From Forficula auricularia (Eukaryota > Arthropoda > Insecta > Dermaptera > Forficulidae): a stretch of 64,000 nucleotides of DNA. The translations under genes were made by a program, and so were the position numbers. Below, piece by piece: positions 20,755-31,668 of the stretch (its first letter is position 1; each line of letters starts with the position of its first letter). Location: NCBI GenBank assembly GCA_024734495.1, contig JALMQS010000082.1, positions 377,882 through 441,881 of the forward strand, in the 5' to 3' direction. Below the pieces are notes generated by a model that saw only the letters and a list, made by a program, of their open reading frames with translations, did no database searches and was not told the DNA's origin.

Positions 20755-20865
20755 CGAAACCACACACCTCTCCCCCACCACTGCATCCCTACTCCGCCCC
20801 CCACCCCAACCGTGCCTTCCACCCCCGTATCCCCCACAACTGCACCTCCCACATCAGCCCCACCA
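20755..20865. repeat. C-rich dispersed repeat, copy 2
   Basis: Matches 14335-14465 and is followed by TTTAATAAGAGTAGAT as near 15075-15092. A long C-run lies at 20738-20755. Confidence 0.55.
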
Positions 20866-21079
20866 TATATATAAATAAATATATATATAAACAATTTTTG
20901 TTCGTTTAATAAGAGTAGATAGATAGATAATAATAAGAAAATAAAAATGAATTATACACAACACATTTATATTTATTAGAATGGTCGTTAAAAATTAAAT
21001 TTTTTCCGACACCTCCTAAAAAGATTGCTTTCGATGGAAAAACCCGAGGTATTTATATTTTTATTAAAAACAACATTAA

Positions 21080-21254
21080 GGGGCAGGGTTAGGCTAGGAG
21101 TTAGCGTGCCAGCCTGTTAATCAAGTGGTCCGGGGTTCGAATCCGAATCGAGGCATCCGGCTAAAATCTGACCCCTGTGTGGAGACAAATTTTTAAAAAA
21201 TAAGTAGTATCGTAAATTGGCTTATGGCTAGAAAGGCCGAAAAGCCAAAAAAAA
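21080..21254 (+). mobile_element. tRNA-derived SINE
   Basis: The head is tRNA-like, with a B-box GGGTTCGAATCC near 21131-21143 and an A-box-like GGCTAGGAGTTAGC upstream. The body shares ATCCGGCTAAAATCTGACCCC and GCTAGAAAGGCCGAAAAGCC with 26565-26743, ending in an A-run. It is not a tRNA gene, since the acceptor stem does not close and the sequence continues into the SINE body. Confidence 0.8.
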
Positions 21255-21379
21255 CACGTGCTGCAAGAGGATCTAAGTTCATTTTTTGGTAAAATCATGT
21301 ATTTTGGAAATTTCTTATCACAAATAATATTTTTATATCTATACACTTTATACCAGTCATTTGTACAAAGAAATTTCGC

Positions 21380-22235
21380 ATCAAAATATGATATTAAATT
21401 AGCTAACTTTTACAAAAAAATATAAATATTTTTTTTTCTAAAAAAACTAAGTACAAAGTGTTGTACCATCTTGAAATCTCAACTAGATGGGCCAATTTTT
21501 TAAATAACTTGTCATGCTTGTTTACTAGACTTTTTGTGCATTAACATGATTCAAAGTTAGCTGATGAAAATTTTTTAAAACACAAGTCCGGCAAAAATAT
21601 TTTTTTCTCCAAAAGTATAGTACTTATTGTTTTATTTTGATTTCTAGTCAATAGCATAATTATTCGGGATTGCGTAACAAAAATAAGAATAATAAAATAT
21701 GTAAATTTGTAGCCACAGCAGCTCGATATTTAACGCAGGATAGAGCTTTTCACGATTTTCAAAAAAAATTTCTATTACTCGAAAACCATGAGACTTTTAT
21801 TTAAAAAAATTTCATGTTCAGGACCGTCGTGAATTGGCCTATCACCTGTTCACGGTTTTTCGTTGTGATACGGGATACCCTGTAGCGTATATTAGACTGG
21901 TCGTTAAAAATTAAATTTTTTAAAACATACTCTAAGTCCGAAAAAGAATTTTTTCTCCAAAAGTATAGTACTTATGGTTATATTTTAAATTCTGGACAAT
22001 AGCCGGATTATTCAGGACTGCGTACCAAAAATTAAAATAATACCGTAAAATTTGTAAATTTTTAGCCACAGCATCTCGATATTTAGGCCAGGATAGCGAT
22101 TTTCACCATTTTCAAAAAAATGCCTATAACTCAAAAACTATGAAACTTTTATTAAATTTTTTTAGCTTCTGGACTGTCAGAAACTGCCCTACCCCCATTA
22201 TTCAGGGTTTACCGTTGTGATACGGGACACCCTAT
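21380..22235. repeat. Two adjacent copies of a degenerate TIR-type repeat
   Basis: Two paragraphs (about 21540-21890 and 21895-22230) share TTTTTTCTCCAAAAGTATAG and CACAGCA-CTCGATATTTA. Each ends GTTGTGATACGGGA(T/C)ACCCT. The CCCTGTA/CCCTATA end resembles insect DNA-transposon termini. No coding sequence recognised. Confidence 0.5.
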
Positions 22236-23054
22236 ATATATATATATATACGCGTTCCAAACCCTATCTCACTGCTAGAGAATTCCAGGGAACTCGAACG
22301 CTCATACAGAACAGAAAACTCTGCCTATATCTCCCGACAGCGACTCAAGGTCTTTTTGGGTTACCACCACACAATCTCACTCAGACTTCTGCTTTGTCAG
22401 TAAAAGATTTGCTAACTCATCAAAAAGGTCTATAGTATGTATTTCCGCCTAGGCCATTCCAATACTCCACTTATTTTATCTAAGTAAAAAAAAATGAAAT
22501 TTGAATAATTTATCATAGCGATAAAAATGTCTAGATCCATTTATCATTTGGGTGTGGATTTTATTTGAAGATAATCCAGCTGCATGGCTATTAATTCTGA
22601 ATCCTCTAGCTAGTTCATTCGTTATCCTTATTGGCCAATTTGGAAATTCATTTAAGCCTACTCTATATATTTTATATACTCCCACATCCCACCTAAACTC
22701 CCGAAATTCCTCATTCTATCCCACCACTCAGCCACAATATATATATATATAAGTGAACCTGTACAAATGGCGAGATGCCTAATGGACCAAGTGATTAATG
22801 AATCTCGAGAGGGATAGAATATAAATCATTTTATATACAAATATAATATATTATGTATTCTTGTTTAGTTAGACAGAAGTAAAAACCTTTTTGTTTTAGC
22901 GTTCTGTTCAAAAGTAAAATGAGATCCTATTAGTGTCACTGCAATGTCTGTCTGTCGGAGCAGTTTGTTGCTCGTCAACTAAATACGTTATAAGCTTGAA
23001 ATTTACAAGTTATGAATATTCATGTATTCTTGGATAGAACACTTTAAGTATAAT
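22236..23054. other. Unassigned sequence
   Basis: A 72-codon frame at 22217-22435 contains LPTATQGLFGLPPHNLTQT and might be a degraded LINE, but I do not recognise it. The rest is AT-rich with no feature seen. Confidence 0.35.
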
Positions 23055-24112
23055 TAAAAAAACCGACTTCAAAAAATTAAATTCAGCAAATAAAATAATA
23101 AGTACTCAAAAATCAAATAAAATGCACTAAAAGGTATAAAATAATTATCTAATTTAGTTACAACTAAGCGATGAAATTGTTACATTTTTTTTAATGCAAT
23201 CGAATGCAAGAAGGGGTGCACCAGTAAAGATGCAGCCCCTATGGATCTCGAAAGACCCTTGCATTACCGAAGAGAAGGGAAAGTTGATTAAGTGAGAGGG
23301 TGTAGACATAGGTGTTTATGCACTCGGGTTTTGAAGGTTTGAAGATTATAAGTGCTGGGAAAGATGGAGGCTGGGAGAGAGTTCCAGTTCCTTGAAGTCA
23401 TGGGGATATATGTATTCGCGAATGAAGTGGTCCGGCACTTTTCCAATTTGACCGCGAAAGAGTGTTGGGAGTCGGCAAAACGCGTGCTACGTGCAAAGCA
23501 TGCTTTGGGGGGAATTATTGATTTTATCTCATCAGAGGACCTGCCGTGATAGTATCTATAGAAAAGGGAAAGGGCAGAGACATTTCTTCGATGAGCCAGC
23601 GAGTCGAGGGAGTCGGTGAGGGTAGAATCGTCAATTAGCCTGACGGCTCGTTTCTGAATTTCATCCAGGGTAGCAAGAGAGTATTTTGAGGCTCCTCTCC
23701 ATAGATGAGAGCCGTATTCGAGACAGGGGCGGATTAGGGCCTTGTGTAGATGGTGAGAAGTTGTGGGGGTTTGTAAAATCGCTTGGATCTGAATAAGAAG
23801 CCAATCTTCCTTGCTGCAGATTTCGCCACAGAGGAGATGTGTTCATTCCAAGACAGGTCAGATGCGACAGAGACGCCCAACATGGATAGGCTATCACACA
23901 TTTTCAGGGTATTCGAATCGAACATGAAATCCCTTTTTGAAGTCGGTGCCAAACATATACATTTTATGAATCGCACTCGATGAATCTTACTTAGTAAGTT
24001 TGGCGGGTAATGAAGACAACATCGCGTAAGCCGCTTATATAGTTTGTTTGGCACCGACTTCAAAAAGTGATTTCATGTTAATATTCCGTCGTTTAGTTGT
24101 AACTAAATAAGA
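23055..24112. mobile_element. Fold-back element FB-A, copy 3, split by a LINE
   Basis: The left arm (23055-23180) and right part (23931-24112, including the GGTGCCAAAC to GTTTGGCACC core) match FB-A. The Jockey-like fragment at 23186-23930 lies between them. Confidence 0.65.
23186..23930 (-). pseudogene. 5'-truncated Jockey-like LINE, RT C-terminus
   Basis: Reading the minus strand, frames give SMLGVSVASDLSWNEHISSV, then AARKIGFLFRSKRF and, after frameshifts, NWNSLPASIF. This matches the family at 15480-16389. The T-run at 23186-23193 marks the 3' end. Coding is broken by several shifts and the catalytic core is absent. Confidence 0.8.
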
Positions 24113-24819
24113 TTCATTTCGGGCTGGCGTTAGCCAACCTAATGGCCTAAATGCCAGCCCGACATGAGGTTATACGAGCCGAACCGAGCCGAACTGAATA
24201 TATCTTAACCGAACCTTTCAAAGTTTGTCCGGGAACCCATTTTGTTTATCTAAATGAACCGAGATGATGAATAGAACCGAACCTATGAAAAGTTCGAAAA
24301 GTGAAAATTTCCAATGCCCACTGGCGCTCACTTGAAAAAATTTGAGACCTCACAGTCTATAAACTTAATTTCAGTTCAAATTTGTGGTTTAAAAGTTCCT
24401 ACTTATTCTATCTAGTTTTAAAAGAATCCGTCGTCAGATAACGCCGCCACATGGACCGTGATACTATGGTTTCCGTTGTTTCTATAAAAAACAATTGAAA
24501 AATTAAAGAAAATAAATACAAAAAACAGTATTTTTTAAACTCGATATCTTGAAAATAATTTACTATAACGTCATTTTCATCCGCTTAAAAAACCAACGAT
24601 TTGGAGGATTCAATGCTTTTAAATGAGCCTGTCCATTTTTGTTGAGTACCCTGCGGGGTAGGCAACCTGCTCTGAAGTAAAACCGTATTAGATGCCTGTA
24701 TCATAGGTCAGAAAGAAATAGGCCGAAATTTACTCTGTAATTTTTTGTGATTTTATTATCATAGGAAATCTTAACTGTGACACCTCGCTAGGGTTATATC
24801 TATTTTCAAAAATTTAATA
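24113..24819. other. Unassigned sequence
   Basis: Contains an imperfect palindrome GGGCTGGCGTTAG to ATGCCAGCCC at 24121-24162 and repeated GAACCGA motifs. No gene recognised. Confidence 0.35.
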
Positions 24820-25445
24820 TCTATATATAATTATAGTTTTGTCTGTACATTGCTCCAAATCACGCCTAATTTGGGTTGCACACTTTTCAAGAAAAGTTAT
24901 TAACGAAAACACCCTCAACAAAATTCCTGTCTGTCTGTATGTCCGTCTGTTTCCGTGGTTACCTCGAAAAGTTGCTCACGATTCACGTAAAAACAGCTAA
25001 AGGGATTATTATGAAATTTCATATTTGCATCAGATGTCTTCTAACATACGTTTAGAGCTATACTATATAACATTTTGATATTTTTCCCCCAAAAGGGGGT
25101 TTGGGAGGCGTACTAATTAAAATGATCAAATAACTCCTAAACTATTAACCCTACGGCAAATTTTATTATGACCAAAGTTGTAGGAGATGTAATTTCTGAC
25201 AACTTTTGTTTAAAAAATTGCACCAAAAAACGCCCAAAAAGGGGGAGGGTGAAAAATTGTAAATTCTTGCCCCTGGAGTAAACTCGACCAAATTTTGTAT
25301 ACATAATCTTTGGGTCACTAGAAGGGCAGAAATGCAAAAACTGGGTGCGGGGGTAGGTTTGGAGGGGGGGGGGTTCGTGGGTTGGGGGTCCAGGGGCGTC
25401 CTCTCTGGCTAGCTAGAGGGCCCCGAAGGAGGGACTTGTAGCTAG
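24820..25445 (+). mobile_element. Compact non-autonomous Helitron
   Basis: Starts TCTATATATAA after A (24819). Ends with a terminal hairpin region in which CTAGCTAG, CCCCGAAGG and GTAGCTAG can fold, then CTAG at 25442-25445 followed by T. TC start, CTRR end and A/T target fit Helitron insertion. The interior matches the second half of the tandem blocks at 8940-12180. No Rep/helicase coding is present. Confidence 0.75.
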
Positions 25446-25485
25446 TTCTAAATAAAATGATTAAAAAAATATATTTTCTGTATTT

Positions 25486-25772
25486 GGGGCTGTCCATAAA
25501 TTACGTCACACGAATTTCAAGATTTTTAGACCCTCCCACCCCCTTATGTCACATTTTCATTGAGCCCCTCCTGTATTGTGACGTCACACTATCGCTTTTA
25601 TACCCTGTAATTTAATAATTGTAGATTGTATATTTGAAAATTTAAAAAAAAAAAATAATTTTACTTTTGTGACATCACAAATTTTAAGATCCCTGGGCCT
25701 ACCTGACACATTTTGTCACAAATCTGAGATACCCCTTCCTCCTTACTGTGTGACATAATTTATTGAACAGAA
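25486..25772. mobile_element. MITE with GTCCATAAATTACGTCAC ends
   Basis: Uninterrupted copy of the family split at 15442-16735. Both ends are GTGACATAATTTA-like in inverted orientation, and the interior repeats TGTGACGTCACA-type motifs. Confidence 0.65.
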
Positions 25773-26094
25773 AGTTTAGAAGCTAGAGAGGCCATGAACT
25801 AATCATTACTTACTAGTGGAAATATAAACATTTCGACACCAGAATAAACCTTCTACAACTAATCATGAGTTTCCTAAATTTGATTCACTCGTGAATTGAA
25901 TGCAGGTGATTTTTGTCAGATATTAACTAAAAATAATATCTGAATTTATATATTCTAGCGAAAGAAATAATGAGCTCTTAAATATTTTTCTAATTAATAT
26001 GTTAACTGAATATATATCAAAGAGAGTTATTTTTGACCGCGACATTTTTAAACAAGATATAAGTATATATATCGCTAGACCACTAAAAAAACAA
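25773..26094. repeat. Diverged copy of the 31669/33067 repeat family
   Basis: Shares GATTCACTCGTGAATTGAATG, TTTTTGTCAGATATT and TATCAAAGAGAGTTATTTTTGACC with the nested elements at 31669-32117 and 33067-33974. Confidence 0.45.
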
Positions 26095-26425
26095 AAACGC
26101 TTACTATATCCAAAGAGCCACTTCGATGCAAATTACAGCTATATGATAGGGTAATTGAACAGGTCATGTCATATACGTACCTTGGTATTCAGATAACTTC
26201 TCATCAAGATCTAGAGAGAGAAGTAAAAACACAATCTATTAAAGCACTAAGGATATCAGGTTGTCTTAATAACGCAATCTGTTCGAATATGTTCCTAAGA
26301 ACAGAAGCCAAGGTGCTAATATATAAGACTATGATAAGACCAATACCGACCTATGCAGCCGAAACAAGACCAGATATGACCAAAACTAGGTAGATTTTAG
26401 AAACGGCAGAGATGAAGACCCTAAG
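26095..26425 (+). pseudogene. LINE reverse-transcriptase C-terminal fragment
   Basis: The frame 26166-26393 reads SYTYLGIQITS, then LRISGCLNNAI, RTEAKVLIYKTMIRPI and TYAAETRPDMTKTR. This is the thumb/connection region seen in many insect RTE- and Jockey-like RTs. A stop interrupts it and ETAEMKTLR continues after. No endonuclease or YADD is present. It ends at a Harbinger-type terminus. Confidence 0.75.
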
Positions 26426-26564
26426 GGCCAGTTTCATAAAAAAAAAATAATCCTCGGCTTACTCAACTCCAGGTTGAGAGTGAGCCTGGAGTTCCAAACA
26501 ATATGAATTTCATAAAGCAAAATAGTGTCGAGTTAGCTCAACCCGAGTCAAGGGTAGGAAAATG

Positions 26565-26743
26565 GGGGGGTCGGGTAGGCTAGGCGGTAGCATGTCAGCC
26601 TGCTAACCAAGAGGACCCGAGTTCGAATCCGACTCGAGGCATCCGGCTAAAATCTGACCCCCGGGGTAGAGACAAATTTAAATAAAATAAATAGTATCGT
26701 AAGTGGCTTATGGCTAGAAAGGCCGAAAAGCCAAAAAAAAAAA
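26565..26743 (+). mobile_element. tRNA-derived SINE with clear target duplication
   Basis: The 11-bp duplication GGGTAGGAAAA lies at 26552-26562 and 26744-26754. Internal A/B-box-like sequence includes GAGTTCGAATCC. The tail is AGCCAAAAAAAAAAA. It is the best-preserved copy of the family at 21080 and 2553. Confidence 0.85.
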
Positions 26744-27010
26744 GGGTAGGAAAATAGGTTGGCAATGGCGAAATTCCCTAGATTTTAGTTAATTTTTTAA
26801 AAAAAAATTATGTTTAAATTTTTTTTTGTTTTGACATTCGTCTTGTATCCTTTTATTATTTAAAAACAATCAAATTTTTTTTCTATTTAATCATATAAAA
26901 ATAAAGTGTTAAAAAAGTAAGTATATAGACACAAAAAAACTGAGACAAATCATGTAATTTTAAAAATTTGAAATGTATTGAATAAGTGAATATTAAATTT
27001 TAGATAGAAT

Positions 27011-27292
27011 ATGGACCAATCTTCAATTAAGAGTAAAAGAAGTAGCAATTTCACAATAGAAGAGGAGAAACGTCTTGTTTTTCTCGTTAATAAATATAAA
27101 GATGTGTTAGAATCTAAGCGTTCAGATTCCGATGCTAATTTAAAGAATAAAAAAATATGGGATGATTTAGCATCAGAATTTAATGCTGACTCCACTCGTT
27201 TCCGATCTAATTTTATTCTACGAAATAAATATAAAAATTTAACTATTTTATTAGAAATATCTGCTTTCTTCGATTTTAGTTTGAATTTTTTT
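27011..27292 (+). CDS. Myb/SANT-like DNA-binding protein, truncated
   Basis: ATG at 27011. The frame encodes NFTIEEEKRLVFLVNKYKDV, then KNKKIWDDLASEFN and LRNKYKNL, which fits the Myb/SANT-like domain (Myb_DNA-bind_5 type) found in Harbinger accessory proteins and some insect genes. The last residues before the stop at 27317-27319 come from the adjacent 208-bp repeat, so the native C-terminus is lost. A complete helix-turn-helix region appears to remain. It could be a transposon gene or a captured host exon; the nearby Harbinger end favours the first. Confidence 0.6.
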
Positions 27293-27708
27293 ACTTTATC
27301 CAATGCAAAGCATGGGTAAAGTATTGTAATCGCTCTCGGGGCAAGCGTGGCTTCAAAGGGTCCTCAGGTAAAGACTACGGAACCCATGGACTCAATTAAA
27401 GTCACAAATTGTAGTATTCAATTAGGTTGGATTTTAGCACGTGACGGTTTTGCCAAAAATTACATGGGGTCTCGTCGAGAGGCCAAAAAGTGCGATTTTT
27501 ACTTTATCCAATGCAAAGCATGGGTAAAGTATTGTAATCGCTCTCGGGGCAAGCGAGGCTTCAAAGGGTCCTCAGGTAAAGACTACGGAACCCATGGACT
27601 CAATTAAAGTCACAAATTGTAGTATTCAATTAGGTTGAATATTAGCACGTGACGGTTTTGCCAAAAATTACATGGGGTCTCGTCGAGAGGCCAAAAAGTG
27701 CGATTTTT
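27293..27708 (+). repeat. 208-bp tandem duplication
   Basis: Two nearly identical units start with ACTTTATCCAATGCAAAGCA at 27293 and 27501. The unit opens with an imperfect palindrome (ACTTTA to GGGTAAAGT). A reverse copy is at about 51600-51780, and a related repeat opens 43590-43918, 57440-57826 and 59470-59795. Confidence 0.75.
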
Positions 27709-28224
27709 TCATTTAGTGCGTGCGTATGGATGGATGTATGTATGTATGGATGGATGTTATCGCTTTTTTGGCCCACGATTTTTTCCACACCGTTGCACCG
27801 ATTGAAATGAAATTGAAAACCTACCATTAGTTTAACAAAATGAAGCGCTGATTAGTTTTTGGTACATATCGGCCCACAAACATTAGTACTTTATTTCAGT
27901 ACTTTTTTAGTTTTTTCTAAATATCTTGAAAATGACTTAACCAATTTTGATGAAATTTAATATCCTAATTAAGTACCTTGGGGACCACAAAAAAGGTAAA
28001 ATAAAGTTTTTAGTAAAATTATATTTTAAAGTACTTTACTCTAGAGTAAGATGGTACTTTTTTAATTTTTTAAATTCTTTAAAATTTATTCATTTGAAAG
28101 TTTTAATATAGCTCATTTAGCCTTGCTTAAGTAAGAATGGATAGGCTTCTCTCTGTGAAATGCTAAAAATTTGGGAGGAATTTTTATGAGTAACCATAGC
28201 AACTGCGTTGTTTTCTTATCCGTT
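27709..28224 (+). repeat. Linker sequence of the 208-bp repeat family
   Basis: A GGATGGATGTATG minisatellite is followed by sequence that reappears reversed at 51180-51600. In both loci it is next to the 208-bp unit and near a satellite array, but the order differs. Confidence 0.65.
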
Positions 28225-29930
28225 ACCTTTGCTGAAGACAGAGAAATCGATTTTAAACCAAAAATAGCGATTGATTCTCATCTAGTTCTTGAGGAATAAT
28301 CATTCTATATTGGATTTTTGACGTTTCGGTTTTTATTAGTAACCATTGCTGAAGACATAGAGAAATCGACTTTAAAACCAAAAATAGCGATTGATTCTCA
28401 TCTAGTACTTGAGGAATAATCATTCTATATTGGATTTTTGACGTTTCGGTTTTTATTAGTAACCATTGCTGAAGACATAGAGAAATCGACTTTAAACCAA
28501 AAATAGCGATTGATTCTCATCTAGTACTTGAGGAATAATCATTCTATATTGGATTTTTGACGTTTCGGTTTTTATTAGTAACCATTGCTGAAGACATAGA
28601 GAAATCGATTTTAAACCAAAAATAGCGATTGATTCTCATCTAGTTCTTGAGGAATAATCATTCTATATTGGATTTTTGACGTTTCGGTTTTTATTAGTAA
28701 CCATTGCTGAAGACATAGAGAAATCGACTTTAAACCAAAAATAGCGATTGATTCTCATCTAGTACTTGAGGAATAATCATTCTATATTGGATTTTTGACG
28801 TTTCGGTTTTTATTAGTAACCATTGCTGAAGACATAGAGAAATCGACTTTAAACCAAAATAGCGATTGATTCTCATCTAGTACTTGAGGAATAATCATTC
28901 TATATTGGATTTTTGACGTTTCGGTTTTTATTAGTAACCATTGCTGAAGACATAGAGAAATCGACTTTAAACCAAAAATAGCGATTGATTCTCATCTAGT
29001 ACTTGAGGAATAATCCATTCTATATTGGATTTTTGACGTTTCGGTTTTTATTAGTAACCATTGCTGAAGACATAGAGAAATCGACTTTAAACCAAAAATA
29101 GCGATTGATTCTCATCTAGTACTTGAGGAATAATCATTCTATATTGGATTTTTGACGTTTCGGTTTTTATTAGTAACCATTGCTGAAGACATGGAGGAAT
29201 CGACTTTAAACTAAAAATAGCGATTGATTCTCATCTAGTACTTGAGGAATAATCCATTCTATATTGGATTTTTGACGTTTCGGTTTTTATTAGTAACCAT
29301 TGCTGAAGACATAGAGAAATCGACTTTAAACCAAAAATAGCGATTGATTCTCATCTAGTACTTGAGGAATAATCATTCTATATTGGATTTTTGACGTTTC
29401 GGTTTTTATTAGTAACCATTGCTGAAGACATGGAGGAATCGACTTAAAATAAAAAATAGCGATTGATTCTCATCTAATACTTGAGAAATATCCATTCTAT
29501 ATTGGATTTTTGACGTTTCGGTTTTTATTAGTAACCATTCCTGAAGACATAGAGAAATCAACTTTAAACCAAAATAGCGATTGATTCTCATCTAGTACTT
29601 GAGGAATAATCAATTCTATATTAGGATTTTTGACGTTTCGGTTTTTATTGGTAACCATTGCTGAAGACATAGAGGAATCGACTTAAAATCAAAAATAGCG
29701 ATTGATTCTCATCTAATACTTGAGGAATAACAATTCTACATTAGGTTTTTGACGTTTCGATTATTATTGGTAACCATTGCTGAAGACATGGAGGAATCGA
29801 CTTAAAATCAAAAATAACGATCGATTCTTATCTAGTACTAGAGGAATAACCTTATTGCATTCCATTTTTGATGTTTTGACTATTAATGGAAACCTCTACT
29901 GAAAATGTAGAAGAATCGACTTAAAAATCA
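28225..29930 (+). repeat. Satellite array, ~120-bp unit, ~14 copies
   Basis: The unit contains ACCATTGCTGAAGACATAG, ATAGCGATTGATTCTCATCT and TTGACGTTTCGGTTTTTATT. AACCATTGCT recurs at 28341, 28461 and 28580, giving a 119-120-bp period. Copies are very similar in the middle and decay at the right end. The array faces the reverse-oriented array at 52590-54178. Confidence 0.9.
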
Positions 29931-29946
29931 AAAAGACTAAATTCTT

Positions 29947-29984
29947 TTTTGGTAAACAACTCAAGCTTGAGTTGTTTACCAAAA
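29947..29984. repeat. 38-bp perfect palindrome at the satellite edge
   Basis: TTTTGGTAAACAACTCAAG is followed directly by its reverse complement. Half of it (GAGTTGTTTACCAAAA) also borders the other array at about 52554-52570. Confidence 0.8.
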
Positions 29985-30025
29985 GGGCCAATGAAGGAAA
30001 CATTTTATTTGTTTCATTCATTGAC

Positions 30026-30080
30026 CCTTTGAAACCCTGAAGAAGGAGGGAAAAATCCTCCGAAACGTCGGTTTGAAAGG
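30026..30080 (+). ncRNA. Best hammerhead-ribozyme-like motif
   Basis: CCTTTGAAACC (30026-30036) pairs with GGTTTGAAAGG (30070-30080), 10 of 11 positions. Inside lie CTGAAGA (30037-30043), one extra A, GGAGG (30045-30049) paired to CCTCC (30057-30061), GAAA (30062-30065) and CGTC (30066-30069). The layout is the same as at 20531-20582 while the stem sequences differ. It is a three-way fold with minimal helix III. Activity is unproven. Confidence 0.55.
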
Positions 30081-30815
30081 AAAGGAGGAAGGATTCCAAT
30101 AAATTACACCTTATTTTATATGTGTTAAATTTTTTCTTTCCTCACTACCTCTGGGCTGCCTTCCATTAAATTCAATTAATAGTAATTTTTAGAAGGGAAG
30201 CGAACCCCAAGATTTGAAAAACTACAGTAGATAATCGATCATCGGAAACACTTTGGGAGTGGAGATGTTCGGATAATCGATCATTTACATACAATACCGG
30301 GTGAGTTTTTTATTTTGAGACAGTCTTATAACTCAAAAGCAATACGTTATATGGAAAAAGTTTCAAGTAAAAGATTATTTGCCTATATCAATGGGGAAAC
30401 TAAACTAAGCTATTGTTTGTCGACCTAGAACAAGCTTTCTAGGGTATTTCGTGATCAACTTTTGTTTTTTAAATGGAAACCTATATTTTTCTTTTTTTTT
30501 TTTTTTTTTATTAAAATATAACCTTGTTACAGAGAACATTAGGTCATTAAGCCAAACAAAATACATAAAATTACATAAATATATATACATTACATTATGA
30601 AGAAAGTATTACAATGTTTTTTTTACAGTTCAATAAATCAAAGGATATGTAACAAACTAGATGGTAGAACATTAGTCATACATAATATAAAAATTTTATG
30701 AGATAGCTTTTTTAACAAATTATATAATAATAAAATAATTTCTCGTGTAATTTTTAATATAGTATAGGTATATATAAATATATTTAATCATTTATTTATT
30801 TTTTATTTATTTTTG

Positions 30816-31668
30816 TTATTTTTTCGGAAGAGTATTAGTTGATATTTCTTCAGAATTGAATTTATTAATAATTATATGATTGTTTTGAAATTTTTCAACT
30901 GGATTCGGAGAAGTCATATCTACATCTCTATCTTTAGACATTAAATCATTTCTAATGTCTTGCTGCCTGGGTCCATAAGGATTCGCAGGCAACGGAGATG
31001 TGCATGTGTTAATTTGTTCATTAGGTAATATAAAATTTGGCGAGGGCTTGGATTGGGGAACTTTCTCAGTTCTTTTATATTTAATTTTAGCATGCCTTCT
31101 CTCGCTTATCTCATTATTTTCATTTGGTTGAATAGTTCTTTTCTTGTTTGGATTATTAGAATTAAAATTAGATTTTAAAGAAGGAAAACTTTCCATATCA
31201 TAGGTAAAGGGTTTAGAAGGGACATATGCAAAAGCATCTGAAAATGGTTTGTATTTTATTGTGTCTTGTGCTTCTTTATAAGAGTAGCATTTTAAAACCA
31301 TCAATTCTCTAATTTTTTTATGTCTCGAGTAGTCTTCACATTTGTCGAGTTCTGAACAAAAATGATCCTTTTTGCAATTTATACAAATAGGCTTGTCTTT
31401 CATAGGGCAGCGATCAAGCTCATGATTGTCAAGCGCTCCACAGGCTTTGCATCTAGGTTTTTTGCTTCTGCAATTCCTGGAAACATGGTTAAAGCGCCAG
31501 CAGATTTTGCATATTGGAGGCTTAGGAATAAACGGAATAACTTCGCATCTGACGGAATGTATACAAATATAAGAAGGAAGTATTTGGCTGCCAAATGTAA
31601 TTTTAATTGAATTCGTTGGTAATAGTTGAGGATTATTATTATCTTTGGAATTCAACAAACGGTTCATC
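30816..31668 (-). pseudogene. LINE ORF1 (gag-like), C-terminal half with zinc knuckles
   Basis: This open frame holds three cysteine-rich knuckles: CKICWRFNHVSRNC (C-X2-C-X4-H-X4-C), CKACGALDNHELDRC, and CINCKKDHFCSELDKC. It is followed by a basic, proline- and asparagine-rich tail to the stop at 30816-30818. This matches ORF1 proteins of Jockey/CR1-type LINEs, which bind nucleic acid. The first ~18 residues of the long ORF (to 31721) derive from the nested insertion. Its N-terminal half continues at 32130-32575 across the insertion 31669-32117. Confidence 0.75.

Larger units (their letters stand above)
26422..27292 (+). mobile_element. PIF/Harbinger-type element fragment
   Basis: TAA followed by GGGCCAGTTTCATAAA is a typical Harbinger terminus with its 3-bp target. 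The segment carries a SINE (26565-26743) and a Myb/SANT ORF, the partner protein usual in Harbinger elements. The right terminus is missing: the element stops where the 208-bp repeat begins at 27293. Confidence 0.55.

Noticed and set aside
21080..21160. Possible tRNA gene (GGTTCGAATCC)
   Set aside because: It continues into a shared SINE body with an A-tail and lacks a closing acceptor stem.
27347..27607. 86-codon ORF with repeated peptide
   Set aside because: It lies entirely in the 208-bp tandem repeat and has no protein-like pattern.
28225..29930. Regular repeat array as a CRISPR-like array
   Set aside because: Units are 120 bp with no unique spacers, in a eukaryotic satellite context.
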